50,298 bases of DNA from Chara braunii (Eukaryota > Streptophyta > Charophyceae > Charales > Characeae). The stretch lies in the NCBI GenBank assembly GCA_003427395.1, contig BFEA01000294.1, forward strand, positions 1,243,405-1,293,702, written 5' to 3'. The notes under the pieces are model-generated. The model had not been told where the DNA came from, ran no database searches, and worked only from the letters and a program-made list of their open reading frames with translations. Every line of letters starts with the position of its first letter. The first letter of the stretch is position 1. Made by a program: the position numbers and the translations under genes. Of the stretch, positions 39,799-49,320 are shown one piece after another.

Positions 39799-40305
39799 AT
39801 GCCTACAGTACTTGTTGTTATTTTGCTCTTTCCGAGAAGGGACGCTGCAACGGGATATGTAGTTCAGGCAGGAAGGAGAGGAGTAAACCTAGAACAAGTT
39901 GGCCACCTGGTTTATAACCCGGTCATCATATTTCCCTCCGGAAAAACGTTGAGGATGGATCATGGCACTGCAAGGAACACGCCACGAACCTATTTATATA
40001 TCACCTCAACTTACTTAGAAGTTCTCGGGCCCAGCTTCCTTCGAACCCAACGTCCAGGCTGGGTTGACTTACGCATTATTTATGGGTACGAGGGTGAGAA
40101 ACTGCGAGCGCTCTACAACCATGAAATTAGATTGTTGTATTTGCAGCTTATTTCATATTACGACGCTCGCATAGGCCCTTTCGATGACATCCAATTCCTT
40201 AAACAGATTCGAGCAAACTGTTTTGAAATCATCGATAGGCAGACCTTTGACACGAGTACTTATCGGCACGAGGTAGGAAATTTGTGTCGACTCCTCAAAG
40301 CTTAG
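39799..40305 (+). CDS. Unrecognised 168-residue protein, first of a compact ORF cluster
   Basis: The frame is intact from ATG to TAG. The first 12 residues are hydrophobic (MPTVLVVILLFP). Later parts include GYEGEKLRALYNHEIRLLYL, YYDARIGPFDDIQFLKQIRA and FEIIDRQTFDTSTYRHEV, which look like a folded, helix-rich soluble protein. AATAAA lies 22 bases after the stop (40327-40332). The ATG is preceded by an acceptor-like TTTTCAG. YYDARIGPF here and CYNEQHGPF in the next plus-strand ORF may be related. No family recognised. Confidence 0.6.
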   Translation: MPTVLVVILLFPRRDAATGYVVQAGRRGVNLEQVGHLVYNPVIIFPSGKTLRMDHGTARNTPRTYLYITSTYLEVLGPSFLRTQRPGWVDLRIIYGYEGEKLRALYNHEIRLLYLQLISYYDARIGPFDDIQFLKQIRANCFEIIDRQTFDTSTYRHEVGNLCRLLKA

Positions 40306-40334
40306 AACGATTCATTTAACTTAAGAAATAAAGC

Positions 40335-40580
40335 CTAATGAGAGAGGTAGCCCACAATTTTAACATAATACAAATTCTCTAACACAGTTATTTGGATCTC
40401 ACACATGCCTAACATGTCAGCAATCGCAACCTTCTTCTGCACGCGCGAGTAAACATCGGATTGGATGTCAAGTTCAAGAGAGGACAGAATCGACATGGAA
40501 CGGACGGGCGTTTCATTTACGATCCAACTATTGTTTTTCCTGTGAGAGATAGACCGCAATTTTGGCAAGGAACAAGGCAT
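40335..40580 (-). CDS. Unrecognised 81-residue ORF, convergent with its neighbour
   Basis: An intact ATG-to-TAG frame on the minus strand. Its stop is 30 bases from the stop of 39799-40305. The second half (SSLELDIQSDVYSRVQKKVA, ADMLGMCEIQITVLENLYYV) has the composition of a real helical protein. Function unknown. Confidence 0.45.
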   Translation of the reverse strand: MPCSLPKLRSISHRKNNSWIVNETPVRSMSILSSLELDIQSDVYSRVQKKVAIADMLGMCEIQITVLENLYYVKIVGYLSH

Positions 40581-40673
40581 CCTTCAAGAAGCTGACTATT
40601 TTGTACCGACTCCACAAGACATATCATTTGGTACGGATTTGCTTCTCGAAGAAGCGATGGAGTGACATATCTG

Positions 40674-40904
40674 ATGGTTCGACACAGCGATGAGTGGGGT
40701 CCATACGCCGAAGATATTCCGGAGGTGAAATGGTTCTTCCAAGTTATACTACCATGTTACAACGAACAGCATGGTCCTTTTGCATATGTTCATCACTGTC
40801 GTCGGACACCAGACAATAAATTTCGGCCCTTCAGTCGAGTAGTTTTTTCCTCAGCGGAGTTCGAGCAAGAGGAACGTCGACTTTTTGAGTTGATCAATGC
40901 TTGA
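40674..40904 (+). CDS. Unrecognised 76-residue ORF
   Basis: MVRHSDEWGPYAEDIPEVKW, CYNEQHGPFAYVHHCRRTPD, AEFEQEERRLFELINA. The frame stays open upstream of the ATG to about 40594, so a longer or spliced form is possible. AATAAA lies 21 bases after the stop (40925-40930), and the next ORF starts 23 bases further on. No domain recognised. Confidence 0.5.
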   Translation: MVRHSDEWGPYAEDIPEVKWFFQVILPCYNEQHGPFAYVHHCRRTPDNKFRPFSRVVFSSAEFEQEERRLFELINA

Positions 40905-40952
40905 TGTGGTTCTTCTCTTGAACAAATAAAGATTGGTTGTCAAGACCTCACC

Positions 40953-41210
40953 ATGGCGAGGTATCTTGTTATCCGCGACACACCTGACGTTGGACAAATC
41001 AAAGGAGCAGAGCAACTTTTGATGGTGCGAGATGACACACCTACACGATGGATTGGCTTCATCGGAATGCTTCGAGACGACGAGGGATTCTTCTCAGATA
41101 CTCTAGCAGATGTTCGAGCCAATCTAGCTCGCGCTTCTAAGAATTTTACGGATATATCTTATATTTCCACAGCGCGAGTAACCTCCAATGTCTCTCACGA
41201 GTCATTGTGA
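40953..41210 (+). CDS. Unrecognised 85-residue ORF
   Basis: MARYLVIRDTPDVGQIKGAE, TRWIGFIGMLRDDEGFFSDT, LADVRANLARASKNFTD. The ATG context ACCATGGCG is close to a plant start consensus. The MARYLVIRD opening is similar in style to TYLMVRHSD just upstream of the previous ORF, so the two may be paralogues. An overlapping frame (about 41190-41325) reads PFCVVRIRDTETRHLFVF and looks protein-like too. Confidence 0.5.
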   Translation: MARYLVIRDTPDVGQIKGAEQLLMVRDDTPTRWIGFIGMLRDDEGFFSDTLADVRANLARASKNFTDISYISTARVTSNVSHESL

Positions 41211-41334
41211 GTATCAAGATTACCTCGTCCTACAACCCTTTTTGCGTTGTTCGGATCCGGGACACAGAGACTCGACATCTATTTGTGTTCAGTCGACCTT
41301 TTTGTGCCATAGTATATAGAGGTTAGCCTCACGG

Positions 41335-41538
41335 ATGGCCTCTCTCTATGACACCCGTACTGTCAAAGTCATGTGAGGTGAGCGCGTAACAACCTTGATA
41401 TTTGATGAAGACGAGCTCGCACGCTTGGACTCGCAGGAGGAGCAGGCCCGCAAGGGACGTCAGATTTATCATAGTCAAACACTATCTCTGAAAATTCCAT
41501 CCGATTTCAAAAACACCAGGTATCAGTCGTCCCGTTGA
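41335..41538 (+). pseudogene. Unrecognised 67-codon ORF with one TGA
   Basis: MASLYDTRTVKVM, then TGA (41374-41376), then GERVTTLIFDEDELARLDSQ, EEQARKGRQIYHSQTLSL, and a stop at 41538. The part after the TGA is clearly protein-like. The stop could be a CGA-to-TGA transition. Confidence 0.4.
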
Positions 41539-41571
41539 GGAAGCCATTTCACTTATGGCTTCACGAGGTGA

Positions 41572-41790
41572 TCACAAAAAACAAAACAAAAACTCTATGT
41601 AGGTAGGACCTCCGTAAACCAGCCGCACATAGAAAAAAGATAGATTTGTAAACATTTGACAAGCGACAAGACCTGGGAAGCAATGGAGGATTATTGCTTT
41701 GAAAACAGCCGCAAGTCCTACCATTCTAGGAATTCGCACAAAACCCTTGTAAGACAACTGAGAGCAATGCGAGAGGGATGAGTTAATCAT
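41572..41790 (-). CDS. Unrecognised 72-residue hydrophobic ORF
   Basis: An intact minus-strand frame, tail-to-tail with 41335-41538 (33-base gap). GFVRIPRMVGLAAVFKAIIL, HCFPGLVACQMF and YVRLVYGGPTYIEFLFCF suggest two membrane-spanning or buried segments. No family recognised. Confidence 0.4.
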   Translation of the reverse strand: MINSSLSHCSQLSYKGFVRIPRMVGLAAVFKAIILHCFPGLVACQMFTNLSFFYVRLVYGGPTYIEFLFCFL

Positions 41791-42284
41791 TAGACAGCAA
41801 CAACTAACCCAACCATATTACTTTAAAACATTCTGGAGTTGCGTGAAGAGGAGAAATCTTATTTACAATAGGATTATTTCAAGACAATCTGAGGCACAAC
41901 TCGAGGATCTGACATCTGAGTCCTGACAGCAGACTTCAATTAGTAGAACTGTAATTGAGTAAATAGAGTCAAGTCAAAGGTTTTTCCTGTACATTAACAG
42001 GGAAGTTTACTAACGTTGTGACTAATACAGTTATAACTTGAAATTTCAATTTTATCAAAGACTAGGAAAATTTGTTTTTGACATTATCATTCCATCAGTT
42101 CAGATCAACTATAGTTCATTCAGCATTGCACTGTATTATTTTTGAGTCTTGTATCTCGACACTAATAGTTCTCGAGATATTTGTTAGAAGGATGTTTTTT
42201 TAATATATGTATGCTTTATTGATGGCATGTGTGTTTTGGCCTAATGAGTTATATATGTATATATGTGTATGTGAGTTATATGCA
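41791..42284. other. No recognised gene
   Basis: AT-rich DNA. TATATGTATATATGTGTATG lies near 42250. Nothing assigned. Confidence 0.45.
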
Positions 42285-42570
42285 AGGGACTAGGATTGAC
42301 TGATGGGTTTCGCTTCTTGTTGAGACCGTCCCAGTCGACCAACGTATGGCTCGAGCATAAGAGATCAGCGCCCTGAGCCTCGAGCAACATTCTGGGTACG
42401 ATGGTGTCTTACTCCAGTGCACCTATGCTACAACAAAATGAGCAAACGCCCTTGGCTGACCACCTTTGCAATTGCAAGTAAAAGCTTTCGCATGTGGGAC
42501 AGTAGCTCGATAGGGATACGCCCCCAAGCGTGGTGACAGATCCTTAGGGAAGAAAGTTGTGCCCCGCGAA
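42285..42570. repeat. Dispersed repeat, copy 2 (first copy 15825-16170)
   Basis: Same landmarks and orientation as 15825-16170, with many substitutions. It lies upstream of a plus-strand gypsy gag, where an LTR or leader would be expected. Confidence 0.7.
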
Positions 42571-42633
42571 AACCTATCATGTCCTAGGAGACCGTGGGAA
42601 GTATAACTGGAGTACCCAGCTAGAGCGGCGAAG

Positions 42634-42686
42634 GGACGACGCAACCTCGGTTGTCTCGACGTCCGCGGGGATATTTTGCGTCGTCC
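42634..42686. repeat. 11-bp inverted repeat
   Basis: GGACGACGCAA (42634-42644) and TTGCGTCGTCC (42676-42686) are exact inverted copies with a 31-base loop that also holds a TTGTCTCGACG motif. Confidence 0.55.
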
Positions 42687-42906
42687 TCGAGTTGTCTCGA
42701 TTTTTGTTTGACTCCTGCGTAACATGGTCAAGAGGGCTCTCGCCTCTTGCAAAAAAGGTAAGAGCTGTTGTGCTCGACATCACTCCTTCGCTTCCTCTTT
42801 CCATTAGGATTCCACCTAGCATGCGGCATGAGTGCAACTACAAGATCCGGTGGGACCAAACAACCATATACTATAGGGCAAAAGACTGAAATAGACACGA
42901 ATCTGG

Positions 42907-43639
42907 CTGAACAGAAGAAAGAGAGAAAGGAAAAAAGGAGGAGCAAGTTAAGAAGAAACTGGTGGAGGAGAGAAAGCGAACAGCAGAAGGAAAAAAGCCA
43001 ATGGAGGAGGAGATGAGGAAAAAAAAATCAGAGTTGGACGAGGAGTTGAAAGAAAAAGAAAAGAAGAAGAAGAGGGAAAAGGATTGGAGAGAAGGAGAAG
43101 ATGATATGGGGTGGAAGTAGTGCCTGAAATTGCAGAAAACAGCCAAGCTGGTGAGTTGAGATTCAAAGAGGTGGAGGAAGAAGATTGGGTAGAGAAATTC
43201 GGGTTCCAAACTAAATTGCCATCAGAGTCAGAAGCTGAAAAAGAAGCCTTCATTGCTAAGCTGGCAGCATGTGCAGATCAGGAGGGGAAAAATCTTTTGT
43301 TGGAGGAGAAATAGTTAACTCCACAATCATTTGCTGGCCCAGAAGAGGAAAGAGTATGAAGACAAGAAAATATTAAAAGAAGAAGGGGAGAGACTGCAGA
43401 AGGTATCAAGAGAACAAAGGGGTCAAGAGGTGGAAGTGGAAAAGACTCTTACACTCCTGACTAACACCCTACTGCACACCACCCTTGAACTCGACACACT
43501 ACAGAAAAGTGTACGGAGAGTAGAGCAACACCAAGAAGAATTCCAAAGTACTTGGAATAACTTCCTCGGTGCTTCATTCCATCGGATAAACAAAAGGACG
43601 TTGGATTATGCCCACACATTAGATGCACTCACAAAATAG
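42907..43639 (+). pseudogene. Gag coiled-coil region of a plus-strand gypsy element
   Basis: Successive frames encode a long charged coiled coil: KKKSELDEELKEKEKKKKRE, then after a frameshift RFKEVEEEDWVEKFGF and ESEAEKEAFIAKLAACADQE, then LAQKRKEYEDKKILKEEGER and LLHTTLELDTLQKSVRRVEQ to the stop at 43639. Three frames joined by small indels show decay. Position before a capsid-like region, zinc knuckle and protease marks it as gag. Confidence 0.55.
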
Positions 43640-44354
43640 CAAACACTATCGCTGCAATTAAGGCAGGAGGCGGTGGTGGGGTTGGAGATGGTGGTGCTGA
43701 TGGAGATTGTGACAAAAAAGAGAAGGGTCCCACGAAGGAGGGAGCAAAAAGAGAAGAAGATAAGTCTGAGGGAGGAAAGCGAAGGGAGAAGATGAAGGTG
43801 AAGCTCTCTTGGACGTACACTGGAAAAAGGGAAGAAAGTATTTTCCATTGGGAGGCAGTTATGGATACCTATTTGACGCGGAGTTGATTCCGTATTGGGA
43901 CCCCATACTGATGGCAAGTTCATGTTTAGGAGGGGATGCAACAAGCTTTGCAATTTCGCTAGAGAAGGAGGCCGGGTGCACCTCTATGGTGCAACACTCG
44001 CAGCGAATTAGGATAGAGGACTTTTTCAAGGCTTTGAAAGACCAGTCCGAAGACAAGAACCTAGCCTGTCGTACGGAGTCCCTTATCCTCAATATTAGTG
44101 ACTGTAAGTGGAAGATTGTGTCCGCACTCAAAGCCACTATGGACAAGTTGCTGCAATGTCTGAAACATGGACTAACAACTGCGCAAATCTTGAATAACTT
44201 TGCAAGCACTGCCCAAACCCCTTTAGACCCAGTAATACCCTCCCACTAAGGAAGGAGGAATGACGTATGAAAAGTTTAGTAAGATCGTTGTAGACCATGC
44301 TAGCTTCATCCAAGAGGCAAATTACTGCCACTACTGGAAGGACTTGCAGACTAT
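43640..44354 (+). pseudogene. Gag capsid-like region
   Basis: 43809-44249 is open: GGSYGYLFDAELIPYWDPIL, GGDATSFAISLEKEAGC, RIRIEDFFKALKDQSEDKN and LKHGLTTAQILNNFASTAQ. Its continuation (FVEEANYCHYWKDLQTMN-like, about 44290-44354) is cut by the insertion at 44357. I cannot match the fold with certainty. The call rests on order. Confidence 0.45.
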
Positions 44355-44356
44355 GA

Positions 44357-45046
44357 ATCCCCCGCGGTCGCGATCGCCGCGGGCACGACCACAGACCACG
44401 GTCGCTGCCGCGAGGCCGCGGTCATGACCGCGGTCGCAGTCATGAAAAAAAAAAAATTAAAAAAAAAACGAAATTCAAAAAAATCTGAAAAATAAACTGA
44501 ATAACTTTTGCCTTGGGGTCATATCAAAATTCGTTACCAGATGTGAGATTAAAAAACAAACAAAATCCTTTATTTTTCTTACTAAAAGAATATAGTGAAG
44601 GTCCACGGTCATGAAAAAAAAAAAGAAAAAAAAAAGAAAATTCAGGAAAATCTGAAAAAAATATATGTTATGCCAAAAAATAAACTAAACAATTTTTGCC
44701 TTGGGGTCATATCAAAATTCATTACCAAATTTGAAACAAAAAACAAACAAAATCCTTTATTTTTCTTACTAAAAGAATAAAACGAAGAACTTTTGCCTGA
44801 GGGATTTCTGTTGTTCATTTTTTAAAAATCAAGAAAAAAGTCAAAAAATAAAACTAAAAATATACGGTTGTAGAGCGCACAAAAACCTACAAACCCTTTT
44901 TTTTTTGGGGGGGGGGGGCTATTATCCTAGGATTTAAAAATGTCGAGGTTTTCTGACCGCACTTGGCCGCCGCCGGTCGCCCACTACGGTCGAGATACAG
45001 ACCGCGTGCGGTCAAATGGCCCGCGGTCACGACCGCGGGTGATACA
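44357..45046. mobile_element. Element with GC-rich terminal inverted repeats, inserted in gag
   Basis: The left end CCCGCGGTCGCGATCGCCGC and the right end, read as reverse complement, CCCGCGGTCGTGACCGCGGG are nearly the same. The interior is AT-rich and contains two copies, about 187 bases apart, of TTGCCTTGGGGTCATATCAA ... AATCCTTTATTTTTCTTACT. It has no transposase. Gag-like coding resumes right after it. No clear target duplication was found. Confidence 0.55.
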
Positions 45047-45620
45047 TAGCTTGCAAACCAACAAGAGATGGAAAAATAGGACCATATCCGGCAGTATTAG
45101 CGGGGGGAAGGATAATCTGCTGGTCACCTTCGAGGAACGAGATGTAGAGTCATTGCTATATGACCACATAGACTATGGTATCGATGAGGTTAACAACAGC
45201 CAAGTAGCCCGGGTAGGGGACTATGTGGCAGTTGCAGCCCATGGGGGAAAGTGACAAGGTGCAGGAGGCCGAGGTCGAGGTGGAAGACCAGAACCCGCTG
45301 CCCATATGGGTGGTGGCGAAGGTAGCTACTACGTGGGAGATAGGGATTATGATCCCTCTCAAGGTGGTAGAGGTTCTCCTTTCACAGGGCATAGAGGTAG
45401 AGGTAGGACTTGGCGGTCATACCCAAAGCACTCGAGAATAGTTGAAGGCAAACCTTGGGTGCAGATGAGAATAGACGAAAAGGTATGGGATGATCGTCGC
45501 AAGGCCGAACAATGTTTCAAGTGTGCTGACCCCGACCACATTGTTCCTTTACGTCCTGAATATCGGTACCTAAAAGGGAACAACCAAAAGAGGTTGCAGT
45601 GGCCTCTACGAGGACTTTGA
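45047..45620 (+). pseudogene. Gag C-terminal part with zinc knuckle
   Basis: HSLQTNKRWKNRTISGS and FEERDVESLLYDHIDYGIDE, then a G/R-rich basic stretch (GGRGSPFTGHRGRGRTWRSY), then AEQCFKCADPDHIVPLRPEY, a C-x2-C-x4-H-x4-C knuckle whose last cysteine is now arginine. The knuckle binds element RNA. A frameshift lies near 45250. Confidence 0.75.
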
Positions 45621-46140
45621 ACTTCCGACAGGAAAATAGAACTGCATGCTCAGCAGGCACCCTCCTGTCTGAAGACCCATTGGCAAAGATTGTAGTAGGC
45701 CCCCACCTAGCTAACTGTCTAGAGGTTGTTGGTGCTAGGACCTCTCTATGTGCTTCCCTCGCAAGCATTGGTGATGAGCTCATCACTCGTCCCTGCGCTT
45801 GGGCCGAGATTAAAAAAAGGTCAAGGGGACAATTAATATTAGCCGACGTTTAGGTTAATAGAGAAAGGATAGGCGCGCTAGTCGAAAGTGGGTCAACGCG
45901 CAGTTATATTAGTAGGAAAGGGTTGCAAAAGATGCAACAAGGCATGAAAGTGAAGAAGCTCGATGAGCTGGTCATTAGCAAATTGGCCGATAATAAAGAA
46001 ATGCTAGTAAGTGAGCATATTGAAGGGGTCAAGGCATACTTCCGGTGGGAAGCAGGGGGTAAAGGGGAAAAAGTTTTGCACTCCCTGACACTCTCAGTGG
46101 AAGATAGTCTCCCTTTTGGCATGATTCTAGGAACTGATTG
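45621..46140 (+). pseudogene. Aspartic protease of the plus-strand gypsy element
   Basis: At about 45862-45910 the frame reads IGALVESGSTRSYISRKGLQ. The family has A-L-V-D-S-G-S-T-R-S-Y-I, so the catalytic aspartate is replaced by glutamate. It ends SLPFGMILGTD before a stop where the family usually has tryptophan. Not active as it stands. Confidence 0.75.
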
Positions 46141-46920
46141 AGTCAACGCCGCCTATGCAGATATCAAGTTAGGCGAGCACAAGCTGCCTTACACAGGACT
46201 TGATGCCATAACTATAAAGAATGCAAAACCTATTCCGTGAATAGACGACCTTCTGGATAGAGTATAGGTTTGCAAGTATTTCTCGAAGATAGATCTGAAG
46301 TCGGGTAATCATCAGATCGAGTAGGTGCTGCCCAAGAATCAGCACAAAACGGTCTTCAAAAATCGATATGGCCACTACGAGTTTGTGGTCATGCCGTTTG
46401 GATTGATTAACGCCCTTGCTACTTTCTAGCGTTGTATGAACGAACTCTTCCACAATTAGTTAGACAAATTTGTCATTGTGTATTTTAGATGATATCTTGT
46501 TTTTTAGCAAGTCGCTAGAGGAACACGAGCAGCACTTACATTTAGTGCTTAGTAAACTGTGTGAAGTCGAGTTTAAGTTGAGCCCGAAAAAGTGTGAATG
46601 GGCCAAGCATCAGGTGTTGTAATTAGGACATGTATTGGATGGAGATAAGAGTTAAACCGAAAAACGCTAAGATAGCAGCAATCAGAGATTAAAACCCCAC
46701 GCACGCTGACGAGACTACATTCGTTCCTTGGTCTAGCTAACTATTACCGCAAGTTCGTATGGGACTTTACCGTAATAGCTGCTCTGTTGCATAGGTTGTT
46801 GAGGAAAGAAACAGTCTGGAAGTGGGACAAGGACTGTACCACCGCCTTTAAGCGTCTGAAGAAGTGCTTGATAAAGTACCCGCTGCTCCGTCCTTGCCAT
46901 TTATAGTGACCATTGACGCC
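46141..46920 (+). pseudogene. Reverse transcriptase of the plus-strand gypsy element
   Basis: AKPIP then IDDLLDRV, CKYFSKIDLKSGNHQIE (motif A aspartate), [20 protein letters not shown] (motif B region), and the Y-L-D-D-I-L box at about 46480-46496, reached only by skipping one extra T. Then FFSKSLEEHEQHLHLVLSKL, FKLSPKKCEWAKHQVL and LHSFLGLANYYRKFVWDF. The motif order is complete, but about six stops and two frameshifts kill it. Confidence 0.85.
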
Positions 46921-47005
46921 TACCACCGCCTTTAAGCGTCTGAAGAAGTGCTTGATAAAGTACCCGCTGATCCGTCCTTGCCATTTATAGTGACCATTGA
47001 CGCTA
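46838..47005. repeat. 84-bp in-frame tandem duplication
   Basis: ACCACCGCCTTTAAGCGTCT begins at 46838 and 46922, with a single-base difference (CTGCTCC/CTGATCC) in the body. It duplicates 28 codons at the RT/RNase H border. Confidence 0.9.
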
Positions 47006-47340
47006 GTCAATACGGGATAGGTGCTATACTTCAACAAAATATGGGAATGGATACAAACCTGTTGAATTTATGTCTTGTAGGCTCCCTAGCGAGAAGATCG
47101 CGGCTTCTCCACGCACGAGAGAGAGTTGTTTTCTCTTACAGAAGCCTGGAGTCATTGGCAACACTACCTTCTAGGATGACACTTCAAACCATGAGACACT
47201 TCCCTGGCTGAAGACACAAAGTCCGGATGACACCTAAATTGACAAGGTGGACGAGGAAGATGGATCAGTTTGACTTTGAACTTGAACCAGTCAAGGGAAA
47301 ATATAACGTCATTGCTGATGCGCTAAGTGGGCAAGCGAAC
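46921..47340 (+). pseudogene. RNase H of the plus-strand gypsy element
   Basis: FIVTIDASQYGIGAILQQN holds the first acidic residue of the family (T-I-D-A-S). The last part reads FDFELEPVKGKYNVIADALS. The middle needs frame changes. It degrades the RNA strand during reverse transcription. Confidence 0.8.
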
Positions 47341-47563
47341 TTTTTGTGCCATTGTAACACGCTCGGATGCAGGCGCTGAGCTCCAGGAGAAGACTAGATC
47401 CGCTTACAATAGCGATCCGGTCTATAGTCAACTGATGAACAAGGTGCAGACCATACCACATGAAGTCCAGGATTATAGGGTAATCCAAGGACTTCTCTTT
47501 GAGAACATGGACGTGCATGAAAGGCTGTGTATACCTAACAACAAGGTGCAGACCGTCCCATGA
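47341..47563 (+). pseudogene. Integrase N-terminal segment, truncated
   Basis: TRSAYNSDPVYSQLMNKVQT, DYRVIQGLLFENMDVHERLC and IPNN form the linker that precedes the zinc-binding domain in gypsy integrases. The frame stops at 47563 and repeat DNA takes over. Confidence 0.65.
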
Positions 47564-48889
47564 TAGTCTCTTTTCTGGTAGAGAAGGAAAAACTTCAAAA
47601 AAGCAAAGACGTTAGGGACGTGAAAGCAATTGTATCCAGAACATTGGGTACACATGAGAGTCTGCCAAAGAGTGTTACTGCCCTCAGCAAAACACGGCAA
47701 TAGGAAAGGAAACTAGGAAGACTTTCATGCCTGGCTGGGCACTCGGGCGTGATGCCCGAGGGGGTCTAACGCCCGGGGTACCCGAGCATGAAAAAAAAAA
47801 AAAAAAAAAAATCTTTTTTTTTTTTTTGCCTTTCTGCACTCTTCCAAAGGACCACAAATCTGGGCTTTTCTCAATTTTGAGAGTTGGCTGTCAAGGGGGG
47901 CAAAGGGGAGTATAAATTTGTTTTAAAGGGGCTAAGGGGGTTTAAAGGGTGGTGCCTTAGTGTGATTTTGTTATTTTCTTTTTTGTCTCCGATTCGGTGA
48001 GGAATTCTGATGTGACCCTCAGCCAAAAGTTGTTTGTATTCCAATTCTACACAACATATTTTTTGCGCTGGGGCTGCCTGGGATCCTGCCCAGGGGTCAT
48101 GCCTGGCCGGGCACCCAGGTGTGTATCCGGGCACAAGTTGGGTGTCCGGGCGCCCGAAAAAACAGCCTAGAAGAAAAAAGAAAAAAAAAGGTAAAAAAGC
48201 AACAACTGTTTGGACGTGAAAGTAGCTGGATACAGAACATTGGGCACAAGTGAGAATATGCCCTCCCAACGGGCGTTACAGCCCTCAGTAAACACGGCTG
48301 TACGAAGAAAAAAAAAAGGCAAAAACAGCAACAGCTCTTTGGACGTAAAACCAGCTGGATACAGAATCTTGAGTACATCTGAGAGTGGTCCGTTGGTTGC
48401 AAATGTCAGCTGTCCATGGAAAGCGCCCTGCCTCGTTGGCAGGGCACTAAAACTAACTTCGAAAAAAAAAAAAAAAAAAACACAAAAAAAACGAAACTAT
48501 CTATGATTCTGGGCAGATGCATTCCTGGAGGCACTACTGTGAGCACACCTTTGTGGCTTTCCCCGACATCCTTCCTTTCAACTCTGCAGTTTCTTTTTTG
48601 TTTCTTTTTTTTCTCCGATCGAACCCACAAGGCCTGAATTTTTGTTTTTGCCAACCCTCGCCCAGACCCCCGAATTTTGCGGTTGAGGTCATTTTTCCTA
48701 ATGGGACTACAGCTTGGAAAGGTAGTGGTGGTTTAACGCTAAGACTTCCACCAGGGACTAGAGAGTTTGCTGTGCAGTATCAAAAGGACAGAAAAAGAAA
48801 GAGAAAACATTGCGAAAGCACAGCATCAGATGATAGAGCAGGCAGCAGGCCAATAAGCACCACAGACCGTCGCAGTTTGCTGTAGGGAT
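47564..48889. repeat. Repeat-rich insertion replacing the integrase core
   Basis: A unit with GTATCCAGAACATTGGG, GTTACTGCCCTCAGCAAA and ACACGG occurs at about 47595-47705, 48186-48303 and 48311-48390. CATGCCTGGCTGGGCACTCG at 47727 recurs as CATGCCTGGCCGGGCACCCA at 48099. CTCGGGC/GCCCGAG forms a short palindrome near 47742-47760. Long A and T runs separate the blocks. The integrase zinc-binding domain and most of the core are missing. Confidence 0.6.
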
Positions 48890-49320
48890 TTGGTCTGGGT
48901 TACATCTAAAGAGTTTCTTCCAAAGGAGAACATCTCGTAGAAGTTATTGCCTGCGTATAGGTGACCATGGCAGATTCTTGACGTGATTGGTGATGTAGAT
49001 GGTCCTTCCTACGTTGTTGAGATTCTTCCGCATTTGCACACTTACCCGGTGTTTCATGCTTCCAAGTTACTCCCTTGTGTCAGCGATCTATGATTTCTCC
49101 ACATCTGGATGGCAAGTATGATGTGGACCGCATTGTTGCTGAGGATGTCTATAGATCCGGACGCAGGGATAGGGCCCAGCGGCAGTATAAAGTCAGATTC
49201 GCTTATCAAGAACCTTCTGAAGATCGCTGGTTTACTAGGGATGAGCTAATTGAAACAGCACCGCACATAGTGTCTTACTATGAGAGAGCTAGGCGAGGAA
49301 TCAACATAGTTGATAGATAA
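48890..49320 (+). pseudogene. Integrase C-terminal module and chromodomain, plus strand
   Basis: GPWQILDVIGDVDGPSYVVE, ILPHLHTYPVFHASKLLPCV is the GPY/F-type module. After a frame change the 49075-49320 frame reads KYDVDRIVAEDVYRSGRRDR, QRQYKVRFAYQEPSEDRW and FTRDELIETAPHIVSYY, a complete chromodomain ending at a TAA. Y...V..I, the Y-x-V-R-F strand and the W-F-x-R-x-E-L helix are all present. It marks the element as a chromovirus, distinct in sequence from the minus-strand pair. Confidence 0.85.

Noticed and set aside
33325-41376. Recoding of TGA as an amino acid, because both the Josephin-like frame and one small ORF carry a single in-frame TGA
   Set aside because: TAG stops and frameshifts also occur in the same region, and no selenocysteine-type element or systematic pattern is visible. 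Decay is simpler.
47727-47915. Frames around the A/T homopolymers
   Set aside because: Poly-Lys and poly-Phe translations of A and T runs.
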